A DNA stretch of 64,000 bases from Symsagittifera roscoffensis (Eukaryota > Xenacoelomorpha > Acoela > Convolutidae), in the NCBI RefSeq assembly GCF_963678635.1, contig NC_087067.1, positions 39,888,379 to 39,952,378 of the forward strand, in the 5' to 3' direction. Under the pieces are notes generated by a model. It worked only from the letters and a program-made list of their open reading frames with translations, was not told where the DNA came from and did not search any database. Within the stretch, counting starts at the first letter, position 1, and each line of letters begins with the position of its first letter. Shown here one piece after another: positions 43,880 to 55,616 of the stretch. The position numbers and the translations under genes are program-made.

Positions 43880-46800
43880 CGCTTTCTTAGTTTTGTATGG
43901 AAGACGTTTGAATTTTGGTTTATTGGGAAGCTGTTTTTTCTTCGTATGTTTTTGAGGCCAGCTGGCTTTCTCCTGTCTGTTTCGCACTTCTACTCTTTGG
44001 GCTCTCCTGGGCCTGCACCTGCACCTGCTTCTCTCTCCTGGACAGTTTTTTTCGGAGTCTTGTCTTTGTGTCTTCCCTGGGCGTTTGGGTGTTGTGGCGT
44101 GTTTTGTTGTTCAATGTCTAAAAACATAATCATCGTCCCGTTATCCATGCGGATTTGAATGCAACTTGGTTGGGCTGTGAGGTTCTGCAGTGTCCGTAAA
44201 CCAAAGGATTTAAAAGAAATGCGAATTCGCTCTTTCTTAGTACTCTCTGCTGTTTACCTAAATTCTGGATCCAAGCTACGTGTGGTGTGTTTTTTAGGAT
44301 TCTTAATTCTCCGTCCGTAATTTTGTGTTTCTTTATCGAATGTTTTTGGGTCTTTCAATTTTGAAGCTAGTCTTATTGTACTATCAGTTTTTTTTGTCTC
44401 TATCGGTTCTTGTATCCCTTTATACCTAATTCGAGTTTTTCTCGTTCTTCAGCTAATGTTCTCCTGTGTTTCATGCATGTTTACTTTTTCTGTTTTCGCT
44501 GATGCTGATGCAAACGAATTTCCTGTTTATCGGTTCTGGTAGTCGTTCTACTGGCCGCCGTTTTCTCACTAACAATCCTCTGAACATCAGGGAATGTCCT
44601 TTTGCTTCTGCTCAGTTTCTTTCGATCTGGAGAGGCATGTTTTGCAATTTCACAATTTAGATGGTTTGCTGAGGTTGCTGTTGCTATAATTGATAGTGGT
44701 GTGTCTGATTTTCGCCCCATGTGAGCTCCAAAATAATGAAATTTTTTCCATAAAGTGCGGGGTGACTCGAATTGTTTTAATAATCTCAGCTACCTTTTAA
44801 TAACACCCAACCTACAACTAATCTTTTTACCATTTGCTCGACTACTCGTTTGACCTGTTGTGTTCTACGGTTTTTTTCGCTTTCAATGCCTGTGCATGGT
44901 GTCAAGTTTTTTTCACCGGGGTGCCCTTGTTTGATGTATCTTTTTGCATTATTTCATAGTAATGTCTGCTGAGGTGTTAGACACCAGTTTAGCTGATGGA
45001 AATTTTGATCATTTCATAATGGCTACTAGTATTTGTGTGTCTGGGTTCAGTAGAAACTGGAGTGCACTTGCAACGTCTAGTTGGATTTTTGATTGTTTTA
45101 GTTACTAGTTCCAATGATTGTGTTTTTTAAATAACCAAATCTAAATTTTAACATCTAATTCGGTACATTGTCGGCAGTTTTGTGCCATCTGAAAAAGCGA
45201 TATGTGGATATGACAGAACCAGATGTGTGCGCAGAGGTTGAGCACTGCAGCGGATCCTGTGTGAGTGAGACTTATTCTTTCCAAAGCTGGTTGTCTTAGC
45301 TGTGGATGCTTAACCGTTATTGTCCGTAGTCACCTTTAAGTGCTTGCCAGTCTCGTTTTCTTACGAAGATCAGTATTGGTATCATACTCTGGTCTATCAA
45401 TGTGGATGCTGAATAACACCCTGAAAGTTTGCTGTAATTTTTTGTGCAAAATGGCATGTCCTCTTCTCCGCATCTGTTTTCTTGCCTGGTACATTGTGGC
45501 CACAACGCTGCTCGTTATCATCTCGTGGCTTGCCTCTAGTTGTTAATGTGTCTCCGTTGTACTCAGTGTCATTGTCGACAACAGTCTTTTCTTTGTTAGT
45601 TCATTCTGTTGATAGCTTGTGAGGTCCATGAGGTATACTTCTATGGTAAAGTCTTTTTGTTTTTTCAAATTCTTGGGGTTTTGTGTAATTGATGTTTATG
45701 GCCCAATCATTTTAATCGTGTCGTTTTTGTGTGGCGGAACACTTCGGTTGTTTTTTTCTCCGATACCTTTTCCAATTCTGTTGTTTGAGTTTTGTTTGTT
45801 GTTGTTTGATCTCTGCGATGATTATTTTTGGAAACGATGTTCTTCCGTTGTTCTTGATTTTGTCTTTAAATTCGGCTTCATTGTTTGTGGAGATCCATGG
45901 GAATGATTTCTCTGGCGTTAGTTCTTTCTCATCGTCTTTAAGAACTGTCGTTCTGGATAATGCTCAACGTTCATATGTCGTAGTTTTAGTGCTGCGCTTA
46001 CGCCATCATGAGTCGGATAAGCTTTCTGCGCGATCTGAGTCTCCCAATCATATAATGTCAGTTCTATTCCCTTAGGAAAATCTTGATGAGCTAATTTTTC
46101 CACCTCTGTTCCCCGCGCCTTTTGATATAAGCCCGTCTTTCAAATTCTTATAGTCGTTTCCTGCGTCGCCTCAAGTTTCTGCAGGGTTCGATGAGGTGTA
46201 TGATATGCAAGGTGTTTTTTTTTTTGGTCTTGTCAATTAGCTGATTGAGTTTCTGGTGGTTTTCCGGGTGAATTTTTTCTAAGAAATTTCTTGAGCAATT
46301 TCAAATTGTATGAATCGTTTTGAAATGCACTTGGCTAAGCTGTTTAAAACAATCTTGTCAATCATCTCAAGAATGGAAAAGAATGAATTAATTGATGCCA
46401 ACTCAAATTTCCTTCAATACTGTTTTGAGTGTAAGGCCAATTCCACTGGAATGCTTGACATACACTCTAACAGCCCCATTTTGGTTCACGACAAATGTTT
46501 GATGATTGAATCTGAATTGAAAAGGATTAGACAGTCAATCAATCATGTGTGCTTGCTCTGGCTTTTTGCTACTTATGACTTTTAGTGTGCCGATTAGAAA
46601 TGATTGCTGATATGTGATGACGGTAAAAATTTTCTCGTACAAGTGAAAGTTAGAGCCTACAACAGCCCATACTACCCTTAATGATTCGAGTTCAGTTATC
46701 GAATGTTTATCGTCTAATGGTTTCAAGGATCTGGAGGTGCAAGCAATTCTTCATCCTTAGATTGTTGCAGGGATGCAGCTAGTTCAGACATTGATGCATC

Positions 46801-47822
46801 GCAAATCAAAGCGAATCTCCAAAATTTGGTCGAGAAGTTTGTTTTCTGTAGTGTCTAATACTAATTGTGGTACCTTATTGAACACTGCAGCGTTCCGTTT
46901 TCCAGTCCGATCAGTTTTTTTTATTTGTGCCCTTTAGAAGGCGTCTTAATGCTGCGACGTTTTCTGCTAAAGTTGGATGTAACTGGTGAGATGCTAGAAT
47001 GACTCCAATAAACAATTCAACTATGAGAATAATTTTTTGCGGAAATAGTTTTATCTATTGCCTCTGTTTTTCTTAAGTGGCCAAGTGCCCTCGCTGCTTG
47101 TGTTGTACCCTATCCATTCTTCCTAGTTGCATGAAAACGTACATTTATCTAATTATTTTCTGTAGTATTTTTTTTCAAAGTTTCTTCATATAGCTGCCTG
47201 GATCCTTTTGTTACAATAAGTATTTTATTCAGATTAGAGTAGGTCATTTTGCATTTAATTCTTTTGTCTGATGAAATTCCGCGGCATGCAAATAAATCCA
47301 TAAAACACTGTCGGAAACTGATACTTTTCTCTGACATTGACTCGGATAACACTGAAATTGCATTGTTAACTGGTTTTCCGATCCAACGACGGGATTTGCG
47401 AGTAAGCAAATAGCAAGCCAAGAATTGAGAGTAGTGTCTGTTTTTTTGTTTGACTTTACTGTTTGTAAGATGTTGTCAAACAAATCTATACTGGGCATCT
47501 GATAATTGTTTTAGTGATAATTGCAACAAATCTATCTGAAAACTGTTTTAGTGTATAATTTTGTTGATTTTCTTGGAGTCCAAATTCAATTTGACAGTTT
47601 GGTCCTTTTCTACAGTTGTCACGATCAAACTGAAGTGTTTTTGTCTAAGCACATAACAAAACAAAAATTGTATTTTTGGATGGTTAATTTGTTTAGCTCT
47701 TTTTCGACTCGTTTTTGCAAAGGTATCTGAATCCGTTTTCCTTTTTGTTGGATCAAGATATTACCTGCAACAAATTGAGTTCTCCTTATACGGTTTTTAG
47801 CTTTACCATATCTTACGAACAA
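43880..47822 (-). pseudogene. Decayed gypsy pol (relic X1): RT, RNase H, integrase, tail
   Basis: RT start QKGKRIQIPLQKRVEKELNKL near 47700; QMPSIDLFDNI near 47490 and FYGF.CMP near 47300 (RT palm); RNase H TELESLRVVWAV and KIFTVITYQQSF at 46690-46560; integrase zinc module LTHTGSAAVLNLCAHIWF ... NCRQCTELD at about 45280-45160 and a core remnant; tail MGRKSDTPLSII ... VSEKTAASRTTTR at 44720-44480. The order is normal for Ty3/gypsy. Dense stops and frameshifts show it is old. X1 and X2 are related and lie head to tail, perhaps two copies or one duplicated 3' half. No LTRs were found. Confidence 0.75.
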
Positions 47823-47886
47823 CTACTTAAAGTGATTTTTTGCCCACTGTTAGTTTTCTAGTTCTGAGTGTTTGTTTTCCTAGATA

Positions 47887-48086
47887 NNNNNNNNNNNNNN
47901 NNNNNNNNNNNNNNNNNNNNNNNNNNNNNNNNNNNNNNNNNNNNNNNNNNNNNNNNNNNNNNNNNNNNNNNNNNNNNNNNNNNNNNNNNNNNNNNNNNNN
48001 NNNNNNNNNNNNNNNNNNNNNNNNNNNNNNNNNNNNNNNNNNNNNNNNNNNNNNNNNNNNNNNNNNNNNNNNNNNNNNNNNNNNNN
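47887..48086. other. Assembly gap of 200 N
   Basis: Exactly 200 undetermined bases, a conventional placeholder. The true size and content are unknown; the 5' part of relic X1 may lie in it. Confidence 1.
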
Positions 48087-48472
48087 TACTGTTTTACTGG
48101 ATATAATTTTCCAGAAAGGAAAAACAATAATTTTTTTTGGAAACGCCCAGGCCGAGTAACAACAGGTTAGTTTCTTTTAGTGAAGTTTTTCTGATAATTC
48201 AAATTTGTTTTAAGAAGTGGTACTTTATACTAGTTGGAAAAACTTATGATAAGACAATTATGACATTTGAAAACTGAATATTTCAAGTGAAATTCATTTT
48301 CTTTTCTAAACATGGGCAGAATATCCAGCCATCAGCTGGAAACACGCCACCAAAACCAGCGGTAGATACAGATAGGAGGCCAACTTGAAGTTATCTGAAA
48401 CATCACTGAATATATTAATTGAACGGTAAGTTAAAAAAGACTCTTACAACACGGCTTTGGCAAATTTAAGAT

Positions 48473-48640
48473 TACGATCGATTATAATCGATTTTATACA
48501 GATTTTCAACTAGATATATAGGGATTTTATACAGTTCAGAGAAAAATTGATGATGTAGTTTAGAAAATGGATTTTCTTGCGGTTTAAAATCTGTATAGAA
48601 TCTGTACAAAGTTGATCATAATCGATTATAATGCATTTTC
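48473..48640. repeat. Inverted repeat around CGATTATAATCGAT
   Basis: CGATTATAATCGATTTTATA with CAGATTTT near 48479 is answered by AAAATCTGTATAGAATCTG and ATCATAATCGATTATAATG near 48587-48635. Confidence 0.6.
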
Positions 48641-48767
48641 TAGGGACCCAAAAAAATTGATTAAATCATCTATATAGTTGTGTAAATAAGATGAAAGCAA
48701 ATTTATTAGCCTATCAAACTGTTGCAAACCCAGGCCGAGGTACGGGACTTATGATGCGCCCCAAACC

Positions 48768-49008
48768 CGAGTCGAGATTTTTCACCCAATTTGAAGCAAG
48801 ATTTGATCAGTTTGAGCGGTTTTTTAGACGATTGCGCTCAAAATCTTGCTTCATAATGAGCGGTTTGAGCGGTTTTTGGGTGGTTTATCAAATCAGCTCA
48901 AAAACCGCTCACACCGCCCATTTTGAAGCAAGATTTTGAATGCATTCGTCTAAAAAAACCGTTCAAACCGCTCAAATCTTGCTTCAAACTAGGTGAACAA
49001 CCTCAACT
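48768..49008. repeat. Palindrome built of TTTGAAGCAAGATTT motifs
   Basis: The left arm from CCCGAGTCGAGATTTTTCACC (48768) through TTTGAAGCAAGATTT and AGCGGTTTTTTAGACGA pairs with the right arm ending CTTCAAACTAGGTGAACAAC near 49008. Arms are roughly 110 bp and 80-90% complementary by eye. The 15-mer or its complement occurs about five times, including 49512. Confidence 0.75.
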
Positions 49009-49009
49009 T

Positions 49010-50850
49010 GGGAAGACAGCGGGCATGGAAGGTTCTCTAACAAAACTGTTGAGCAATTTTTTAACGTTCCCGGGCCGAACCATTGCGATCCAATTTTTGA
49101 GTGACTGTTGTTCAATGCATCACTCAGATGGAAGGCTAAATGTTCGACAAAAGCATAATTGTTTTTACAAAACACTTCATTAGAAAAAACCAGCCTGCTT
49201 AACTTTGTTGCAAATTAGTCGGTTTGAAATTTTTAATCAAAATGTCTGGCAAAAAAGTCTAGCTAACTTCGTAAGTCAATTTAGTTTAGGAAAAATTGTA
49301 GATCAACGGGCAAAAATTTTGTTATTTCAGTGAAAAGCTGTCTCCCTTTTTAAGTTAAAATCACCAGCACCCAGTGGTCGCTTCAGTTTCCAATTTCTGA
49401 ACTGAACATAAAATCCCGGAAAACAACCATACAGAAACTTTGAAGAGCTTCAAAAAATCATATAATTATGACGGTGGAATAAACGCCTGAAATACTTAAT
49501 TTTGTTAGTCAAATCTTGCTTCAAACAGGCGTTTTTGGCCTTTTTTCTTTACTTTTTGCTAATCTGTGTTTAATCAGAGATGTGAGACCTCACAAATTAT
49601 TTTTGGTCACACGGAAAATTTGTCGACCGTTTTGATTTTTCTGATGGAAGATGTAAATTTTATGTTAAACCAAGTGGTAGTTGGAAAAAATAATGAACGA
49701 AAGGAAACAGTAGAAAAAAACTGTTTTCCAAAACAATTTCTCAAATTCAATATTCAGGATAAAAGGGGTTTTAAAACCCTTTGAATAGATAGACTAAAGA
49801 ATGTTTATCATTTTCGATTAAAATATACCCAATTAGAAAACTATGCCAATAAGTAAGTTAATTTTCCGCTTGGAAATCTGAAAAGTAAATTGTTTTTTCG
49901 AAACAAGATGTTGATTACGAAACTAAAAGTCGATTTAAATATTTAATGTTTTATGCGATGTTTGCCTTCTTTTTAACAAAATATATGAACAAAGTTTTTG
50001 AAAAACCAAGCCGCGTAAAATTAAATTTGAGCCTGACCAATTTTAAAAAATTTTTCTGGAAAAAAACGAAAAAGGAAATCATCGCGATCTCTATAAGAGT
50101 ATGAACTATGTTCAAATACTCTTAAAAATGGCCTCAGAGCTTTTTTATTTTCTGGGCAATTTATAAAGAACACTTTTTTGATAAACTTAACCCATTTTGA
50201 GCCAACTAGTTCAATAGGTACAATTTCGATTTCGCTGAGATATCTCATAATTAATTTCATTTTCGGAATAAGATTTCCATCACGTGTTTTGTGATCTTTC
50301 CATTTTTTTGATGTTCGATAATCGATTTTGCTTTCTTTTCATTAAAAGAGAAAATGAATAGAACTTAAAAAATTGAAAGTCAAACCGTGAAACCGTGAAA
50401 AAAAATGAGCGTGAATTTTTTCCTGTTATTTGAGCAGAAATTTTTTTCCTTGAGCTTAAGACTACTTTTATTACTGCTATTCAAACATAATCTATGATAT
50501 ACCACTTGATGATAGAATTGTTTTCGGTAAAACTGACACAATTAGAAAAAACCCGATAATCAGGTAACTTTTTCATTTCGGTTCGGTGGGAGTGCTGATA
50601 ATCAAAATTGTGTTTAAAGATGAATCGGTGTCAATTATATTTTTTTAATGAACATACCATTTCTGCAGCTTACGCTAGCGAGCAGCTAATGTTTTAGTAT
50701 CAACTTTATTTCTCTCCAACCTAACTCGCAAGTAAAAGTTTTCATCAAAATTGTTCTTTTGTGTGCCTTGTTGCTATACTCACATGTAGCATTGGAATTT
50801 TCATAGCATGTTCTCTCTGCTTTATTTGTGGCTAGTATTTGTAGCGGACT
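49010..50850. other. AT-rich sequence, no gene recognised
   Basis: Short frames only (for example 49566-49784), none with recognisable domains or splice support. Confidence 0.4.
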
Positions 50851-50852
50851 TA

Positions 50853-50932
50853 GCATCCGTGGTTGAGTGGTTGGAGCGTGAGACTCTAAATTTCTAGGTC
50901 GCAGTAGGTTGTAGGTTCAAATTCGAGAATGC
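50853..50932 (+). tRNA. tRNA-like sequence, probable tRNA pseudogene or SINE head
   Basis: 80 nt beginning GCATCCGTGGTTGAGTGGTT: good A box (GGTTGAGTGGTTGG), B box GGTTCAAATTC (one mismatch to consensus) and a T run nine bases past the end. An anticodon arm TGAGA-CTCTAAA-TTTCT can form with four of five pairs and anticodon CTA, with a longer variable region of the Leu/Ser type. The acceptor stem pairs at GCAT/ATGC only, and the T stem has two mismatches, so function as a tRNA is doubtful. Confidence 0.45.
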
Positions 50933-50939
50933 GCAGACT

Positions 50940-51790
50940 TTTTTTTTATTCGAGGCTTATTTTTTTTTCTTATTGCTCTTTTTAGATTTTTAGAGCTTTT
51001 TTTCGTTTTCTAGCTAGTGTTTGCGAAGCAAGGCTTCACCTTTGTGCTGATATTGGAAATTGCCCCTTCGTTCAAAAAAAGAAATCAAATTAAATTAAGG
51101 AGAACTCAAATTTCAAACAGCAAAAAAAAATTGAGCGTGAACAAATTGAAAACAAAAAACTCATCACTACCTATACAAGAGTCTGAACTACGCTAAGCTA
51201 TCGGTTTTTTTAAAAAGACAAAATTCATTTAAAATACATAGCTAGCAAACATTTGAAAAAAAATTGATGAACGCAACGAAACAGAAAAAATTACTGACTT
51301 GTTTTTTGAAAAAGTTTCAATTTTAAAATTCAATACAATATATGGTGTTAACGCTGTTTTAATTTGCAGAACAACTTTGAATTGACACGTCTAAACTTAA
51401 AATCTACTTTCAAAATAAAATGCAATCACGTTTTTTGTGACCTTAAATGTTTTGCTGTTCTTTAATGCTGTTCTTTTTTGCTATCAACATATGGAAAGAA
51501 AGGAACTTAAACAAAAAGAAAAAACAAAACAAAATTTTGCGTGAGAAAACTAAATCGAAATTTAATGTGAACTTTTTTTTGTAAGACTTTTTTTGCTGAA
51601 AAAAATCGCCAGTAGTTACATTACGTGGCCAAACTGTGTACTGGAAAGGCGCACAATTTTGTGTCTGTATGTTCCTGGATTCCAGAGATTAATCTTTAAA
51701 CATGTTCCAAAATGTAAGTCGATTCCACCTACAATAATTCTGTGGTTTCCGCGTACGAATACCTGTAACGTAAATTTTGTCTGCACATTT
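50940..51790. other. No gene; short copy of an array block
   Basis: 51615-51716 is a diverged inverted copy of 30693-30780 (TGTGTCTGTATGTTCCTGGA shared, reversed), linking this locus to the edge of array units C1 and C2. Confidence 0.5.
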
Positions 51791-51794
51791 GTTT

Positions 51795-52185
51795 TGTCGC
51801 GGATTCCGCAACAGGAGAATATAACTAGTAGTTGTGGATTCCGCAGCTGTAAGCGGATTCCGCAAATCTAAGTGGATTCCGCAAATTTATGCGAACTCCG
51901 CTTACAATTTGCGGATTCCGCTTATAATTTGCGGATTCCACTTACAGTTGCGGATTCTAGGACTGCTTAAATTCACTAAACACACATAATATTTTTTGTT
52001 TGTGGATTCCACAAACTGTTCCGGATTCCGCAAACTTAGTTGCAGATTCCACAAATTTTGTTGCGGATTCCGCAAAATTGCCTGTTGTTGGAGCAATTTT
52101 AAGCAATGCGCTGTTCTAGCTATTTGTTTGTGGAATCCAAAACAGCAAAGAAGATCAAAGAAGATCAACAATGTTTTGAATTCCG
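51795..52185. repeat. Degenerate minisatellite of GCGGATTCCGCAAA
   Basis: About 14 irregularly spaced copies (typically 15-25 bp apart) of a motif close to GCGGATTCCGCAAATTT, in both strand senses because GCGGATTCCGC is almost its own complement. Copies vary (GTGGATTCCAC, GCGGATTCCGC, GCAGATTCCAC). Confidence 0.8.
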
Positions 52186-52586
52186 CGACAAATCTGGTTT
52201 TGGCCTGTTCCGGCCCCGTAATTTATCAAAAAGTATTCAACACGATCTTGATTGAAATTAGACATGATCGAAGTTCGACAAAAAACTTGATCTGGGAAAC
52301 ATAAAATCTAAGGCAACATTTTTTTTTCGTACAAGCATCAAAAAATAGGCAACCTTCTACTCAAAGTTATAATCAATGTTAGCGGATATATAAAATCTTA
52401 GAGTAAACCCCAGTAGCGCCCAAAAAAGGTTCCATTTTTGAACTTCTGTCAATTAAAAAATCTGTTGGAATTTATAAAATTCAAAATCGACTCCTTCAAA
52501 TTTTTGCAAGATTCGCTTACCAAGTACAACAGGAAAACCACATTATCTAATTTTGACACACTTTATCCGAAATTTGCTGGGATTCA

Positions 52587-52592
52587 TTTATT
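52587..52592 (-). terminator. Polyadenylation signal of gene B
   Basis: AATAAA on the minus strand 42 bases past the TAA of gene B, a suitable distance for the last exon. Confidence 0.55.
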
Positions 52593-52633
52593 GGGATCCA
52601 ATAATTTTCACTGAATGGTTATCAAGTATGATA

Positions 52634-53190
52634 TTAAGTAATTAAAACAATACCTGCGTCACTTGTTGTATCCGAATCATTTTTATCTGCTGAAGCGTCA
52701 TCGTCCACACCTGCATTCCCTGGTTCTCCGGGGTTTTTATCACATCTTGGTACACAATTTTTCGTCCACCATCTATTAATGTCAATTTGTCCTTCTCCCT
52801 TCTCTTTAGCAAATATATCATCGTAACAATTCACGGCGCATCCGAATTTCTTTTGCAGAGGGTCATCTTCAGCAATGCTTCGATACACATTTTTGAAAAT
52901 GCACGGCGATTGAAGATAACGTGTAGATCCTTGAGTATAAGGCTCAACACACATATTAAGTACTTCCAATTGATAATCCGAATACGGTGGCTTGTTTTGA
53001 CCATCTTCGCAATACATTGAATTTACAATCCAATCGTTATCGTTTGGTCTCGAATTGTAGCATGCCATAGCTAAAGTGTGGCCCAAATCTTGACAGTTTT
53101 TCTCGATTGACTTAGGACTATCCGATCTTCCGTCGGTCGAGCACTTATATTCCTCCCCCATCAGCATGTAGTAGTTGGCAGAAAAACACG
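52634..53190 (-). CDS. Gene B exon 2
   Basis: 557 bases from acceptor TTTTAG to TAA at 52636-52634, carrying nearly the whole mature protein. The open frame is much longer than chance frames nearby, and its codon content is GC-richer than the flanks. Confidence 0.78.
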
Positions 53191-55616
53191 CTAAAATTTT
53201 AGTTTTTAAATAAGTACAAAGATTGTGAGTAAAGAATTAAACAGATGTTACAACCAGAATAAATTTGTGTTGCTTATTTATCAGAGCCAATTATCAGTGC
53301 AATTTCATCCTGAAATTTCTTTGATTGGACAGTGTAATCAATACGACTCGACTCATCTTTTTGTGTGATTTTTTTTTATTAATCTTGTATCCAATACAAT
53401 CATATATTTTTTAATAAGGTAGTTAAAAGCTAACGCAAGTAAGAATGCTTCTATAAAAAAAGTCCCTGAATTTTTAGTTTTACAATGAACCTTAGCATCA
53501 AGGTTCTCATTTTATGCTTCAATCTTTTCGTGGTTTAAAGAAAAGCACATTTAAGTTTCCATTTTAATTCATCTTGTATAGGTAATATATTTATTCTGCA
53601 TCAAAACTACGAATTAATTTTGTCCACTAGTGTATTGATGTGAAGAGTTCCATGCCTGTCAGATTTATTTTTTTGTTCCGATTTTCGAAGAAAACGAAAT
53701 ATTTATGCTCGGTGTAGTTTTTTATTCAGTCAATTTTCACCGATCGAATTATTAGTTTTCAACGAAAAATTTTTACACCCCATTGAAGATATCGACTTTG
53801 TGAGTTCAAATGTAAAAAGATACTTCACCTCCGATTATTTTTTTTCAAATTCTGGGGGTTTGAAAACTGCCAAACTGGCCATGTTCTGGTCTAAATTATT
53901 CGCGCTTTGTAGAGTTTATTCATGATGCTGAGAGCGTAACGCCAATTGTTTATGCGTGGCCAATTATCCCGGACAACAAAATCCTTCCAAATTGAGTTGA
54001 GGCTAGCGTATTGGTCGTATTAATTTCGCAGGACTCTTTGCTTTTACACTTTGATTTTGTCCAAAAATTACAGGTTTTCAATATTTTTTTCCCAGATACT
54101 ATTCGATATGTATTAAGGGACAGTCGGAACATTCAGGGCTTTGTCCTCATTTACGAGCACTCTTGTTTTCTGTTTCACTTGAATTTGTCAAAACTGGACT
54201 CGAAACATGTTGTTTTCACGATAAAAGGTTTCATAAAAACTTTCAAAAACAACTTTCCACTTTTTGTTTCATTAAATTCTTAACGTTCTTCCATTTTGGC
54301 ATGCCCTAGCTGAGTGTGTTTGAATCTTTCTTATTTGAAGATGCGATTCAAAACTCATATCTATTCTTCTTTCTTTGAGAACGCGCGGGAAAAAATGCAT
54401 TATTTTATGTTCTTTTTCCTCCACCAACCCCCCCCCCCCCCCATACCTTTTATGGTCAAACGAGTGGTTTTACAAGGTTAGTTATTAAAAGCAAATTTGT
54501 TTATCATTGCCTAATTAGTCTGCATGTCATTTTTAATATCAATCGACAGTGTAAACAGTTATTTTAATTATAAAAAATTGCAGGTGCGCGGTGAAGGAAA
54601 AAGAGCCACCTTTTAATTTGAGGCAAACAATGTATTGGTTAATTATCGGTATAATCAGGCTTGTATTATTTTAATTTTTTGTTATTGAAGTAGAGTTTTG
54701 AGTGGCTTAAGATTTTCACTATTGAAACTCGAAAGGAAACTTGTCGTTTATTAAAATGGAACGAAAAGATGGAAGTGCGGTGTCTGTTTAGACAACCGCG
54801 TTTTCATACTCGTCAGTATGCAGGTAAATACTATATTAAGCTAGTAAAATGAGATGAGAAGGTAAGATTTTGAAATAATTAATTATTAGTTAATTTTTTC
54901 TTCCTTGTTTTGATTCTGATTGGTTAGCATATTATTTGTCTGCTAAGTGAGGAGCATTTTTAGTTCTCGATTAATCACAAACATGTTTTCAAGAAATTTT
55001 TTTTGTGTTTTACAATACTGTTAGAGGGAAACCTCCATTGATTAGCTTGAGTTTTAATTCTGGACTCAATTTATTCTTTCAGTTTCCATTTATCAGGTTA
55101 GCTTTGAAAAATAGGATGGACTTCACACTAGTGGACAAAGTGAAGCGCAAATTCATTTTTTATTCTCTAAAATGCCTATTTTTGGACAACATTTGTTTCG
55201 ATTTTCAGCAAATATTCTTACAAATACCAAAAGCAAATAATCGAAGCTAACTTCTATGAAACTATCATATTTGGTTTCAAAGAGTACCAATGGCATCCGG
55301 GTCTGAAAATGCCAGATTTTTTCGTCAACACTAAATTTTACATCGTATTGAACTCTTTCTCAAATAAGCGGAATGAAAAGTAGAAACTTTCAAACCCGGA
55401 TTTTTATGGTAAGGCAAGGAAAACAACTATTGATTGTTTCTATGTGAGTAGTTTTGATCATTTGCTCATGATCCTAGTGAAAATTTTGCTAAAAGTTGAT
55501 GTAATTACTGTTAAAATTTGACATTAAAAAGGCCTTTAAGAAAGTAAAAACGTGAAGTTTTATCATCCATCACTGTAATTTTACTTACCGACAAAAATCG
55601 CAACTTTAAAACCCAT
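52634..55616 (-). CDS. Gene B: two-exon gene for a small cysteine-rich secreted protein
   Basis: Exon 1 55616-55589 (28 bases, ATG at 55616) ends GTC G|GTAAGT. Exon 2 53190-52634 follows acceptor AAAATTTTAG and completes an Ala codon, giving 194 residues. The start MGFKVAIFVACFSANYYM is a signal-peptide-like hydrophobic stretch. The mature part has about a dozen cysteines (YKCSTDG, KNCQDLG, MYCEDGQ, NMCVEPY, SPCIF, FGCAVNCYDD, KNCVPRCDKN) and ends in an acidic, Asp-rich tail. I do not recognise the family; the even cysteine spacing suggests disulphide-bonded extracellular helices. An AATAAA follows the TAA. A GT at the GACGCAG|GTATTG could instead be a donor to a further exon. The intron carries a family P and a family G element. 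Confidence 0.72.
53668..54168 (-). repeat. Family P element in the intron of gene B
   Basis: Minus strand: AACAAGAGTGCTCGT, CAAAGCCCTGAATGTTCCGA, ... ending TTCGAAAATCGGAACAA. Diverged subfamily like the copy at 16974-17478 (both have CATATCGAATAGT). Confidence 0.75.
54408..54607 (-). repeat. Family G MITE in the intron of gene B
   Basis: TGTTCTTTTTCCTCC ... GTGAAGGAAAAAGAGCC, with the family interior (CAAACGAGTGGTTTTACAAG). No clear target duplication. Confidence 0.8.
55589..55616 (-). CDS. Gene B exon 1 (signal peptide start)
   Basis: MGFKVAIFV plus one base, donor G|GTAAGT. The phase matches exon 2. A nearly identical exon with the same length, phase and donor exists at 61528-61501, which supports both. 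Confidence 0.7.

Noticed and set aside
43915-44158. Plus-strand hydrophobic ORFs resembling membrane proteins
   Set aside because: Antisense to a gypsy pol relic; T-rich codons give hydrophobic readings.
47840-48170. Frames spanning the N run
   Set aside because: They consist mainly of undetermined residues.
50021-50260. 79-codon minus frame
   Set aside because: No splice support, domain or conservation visible; left unannotated.
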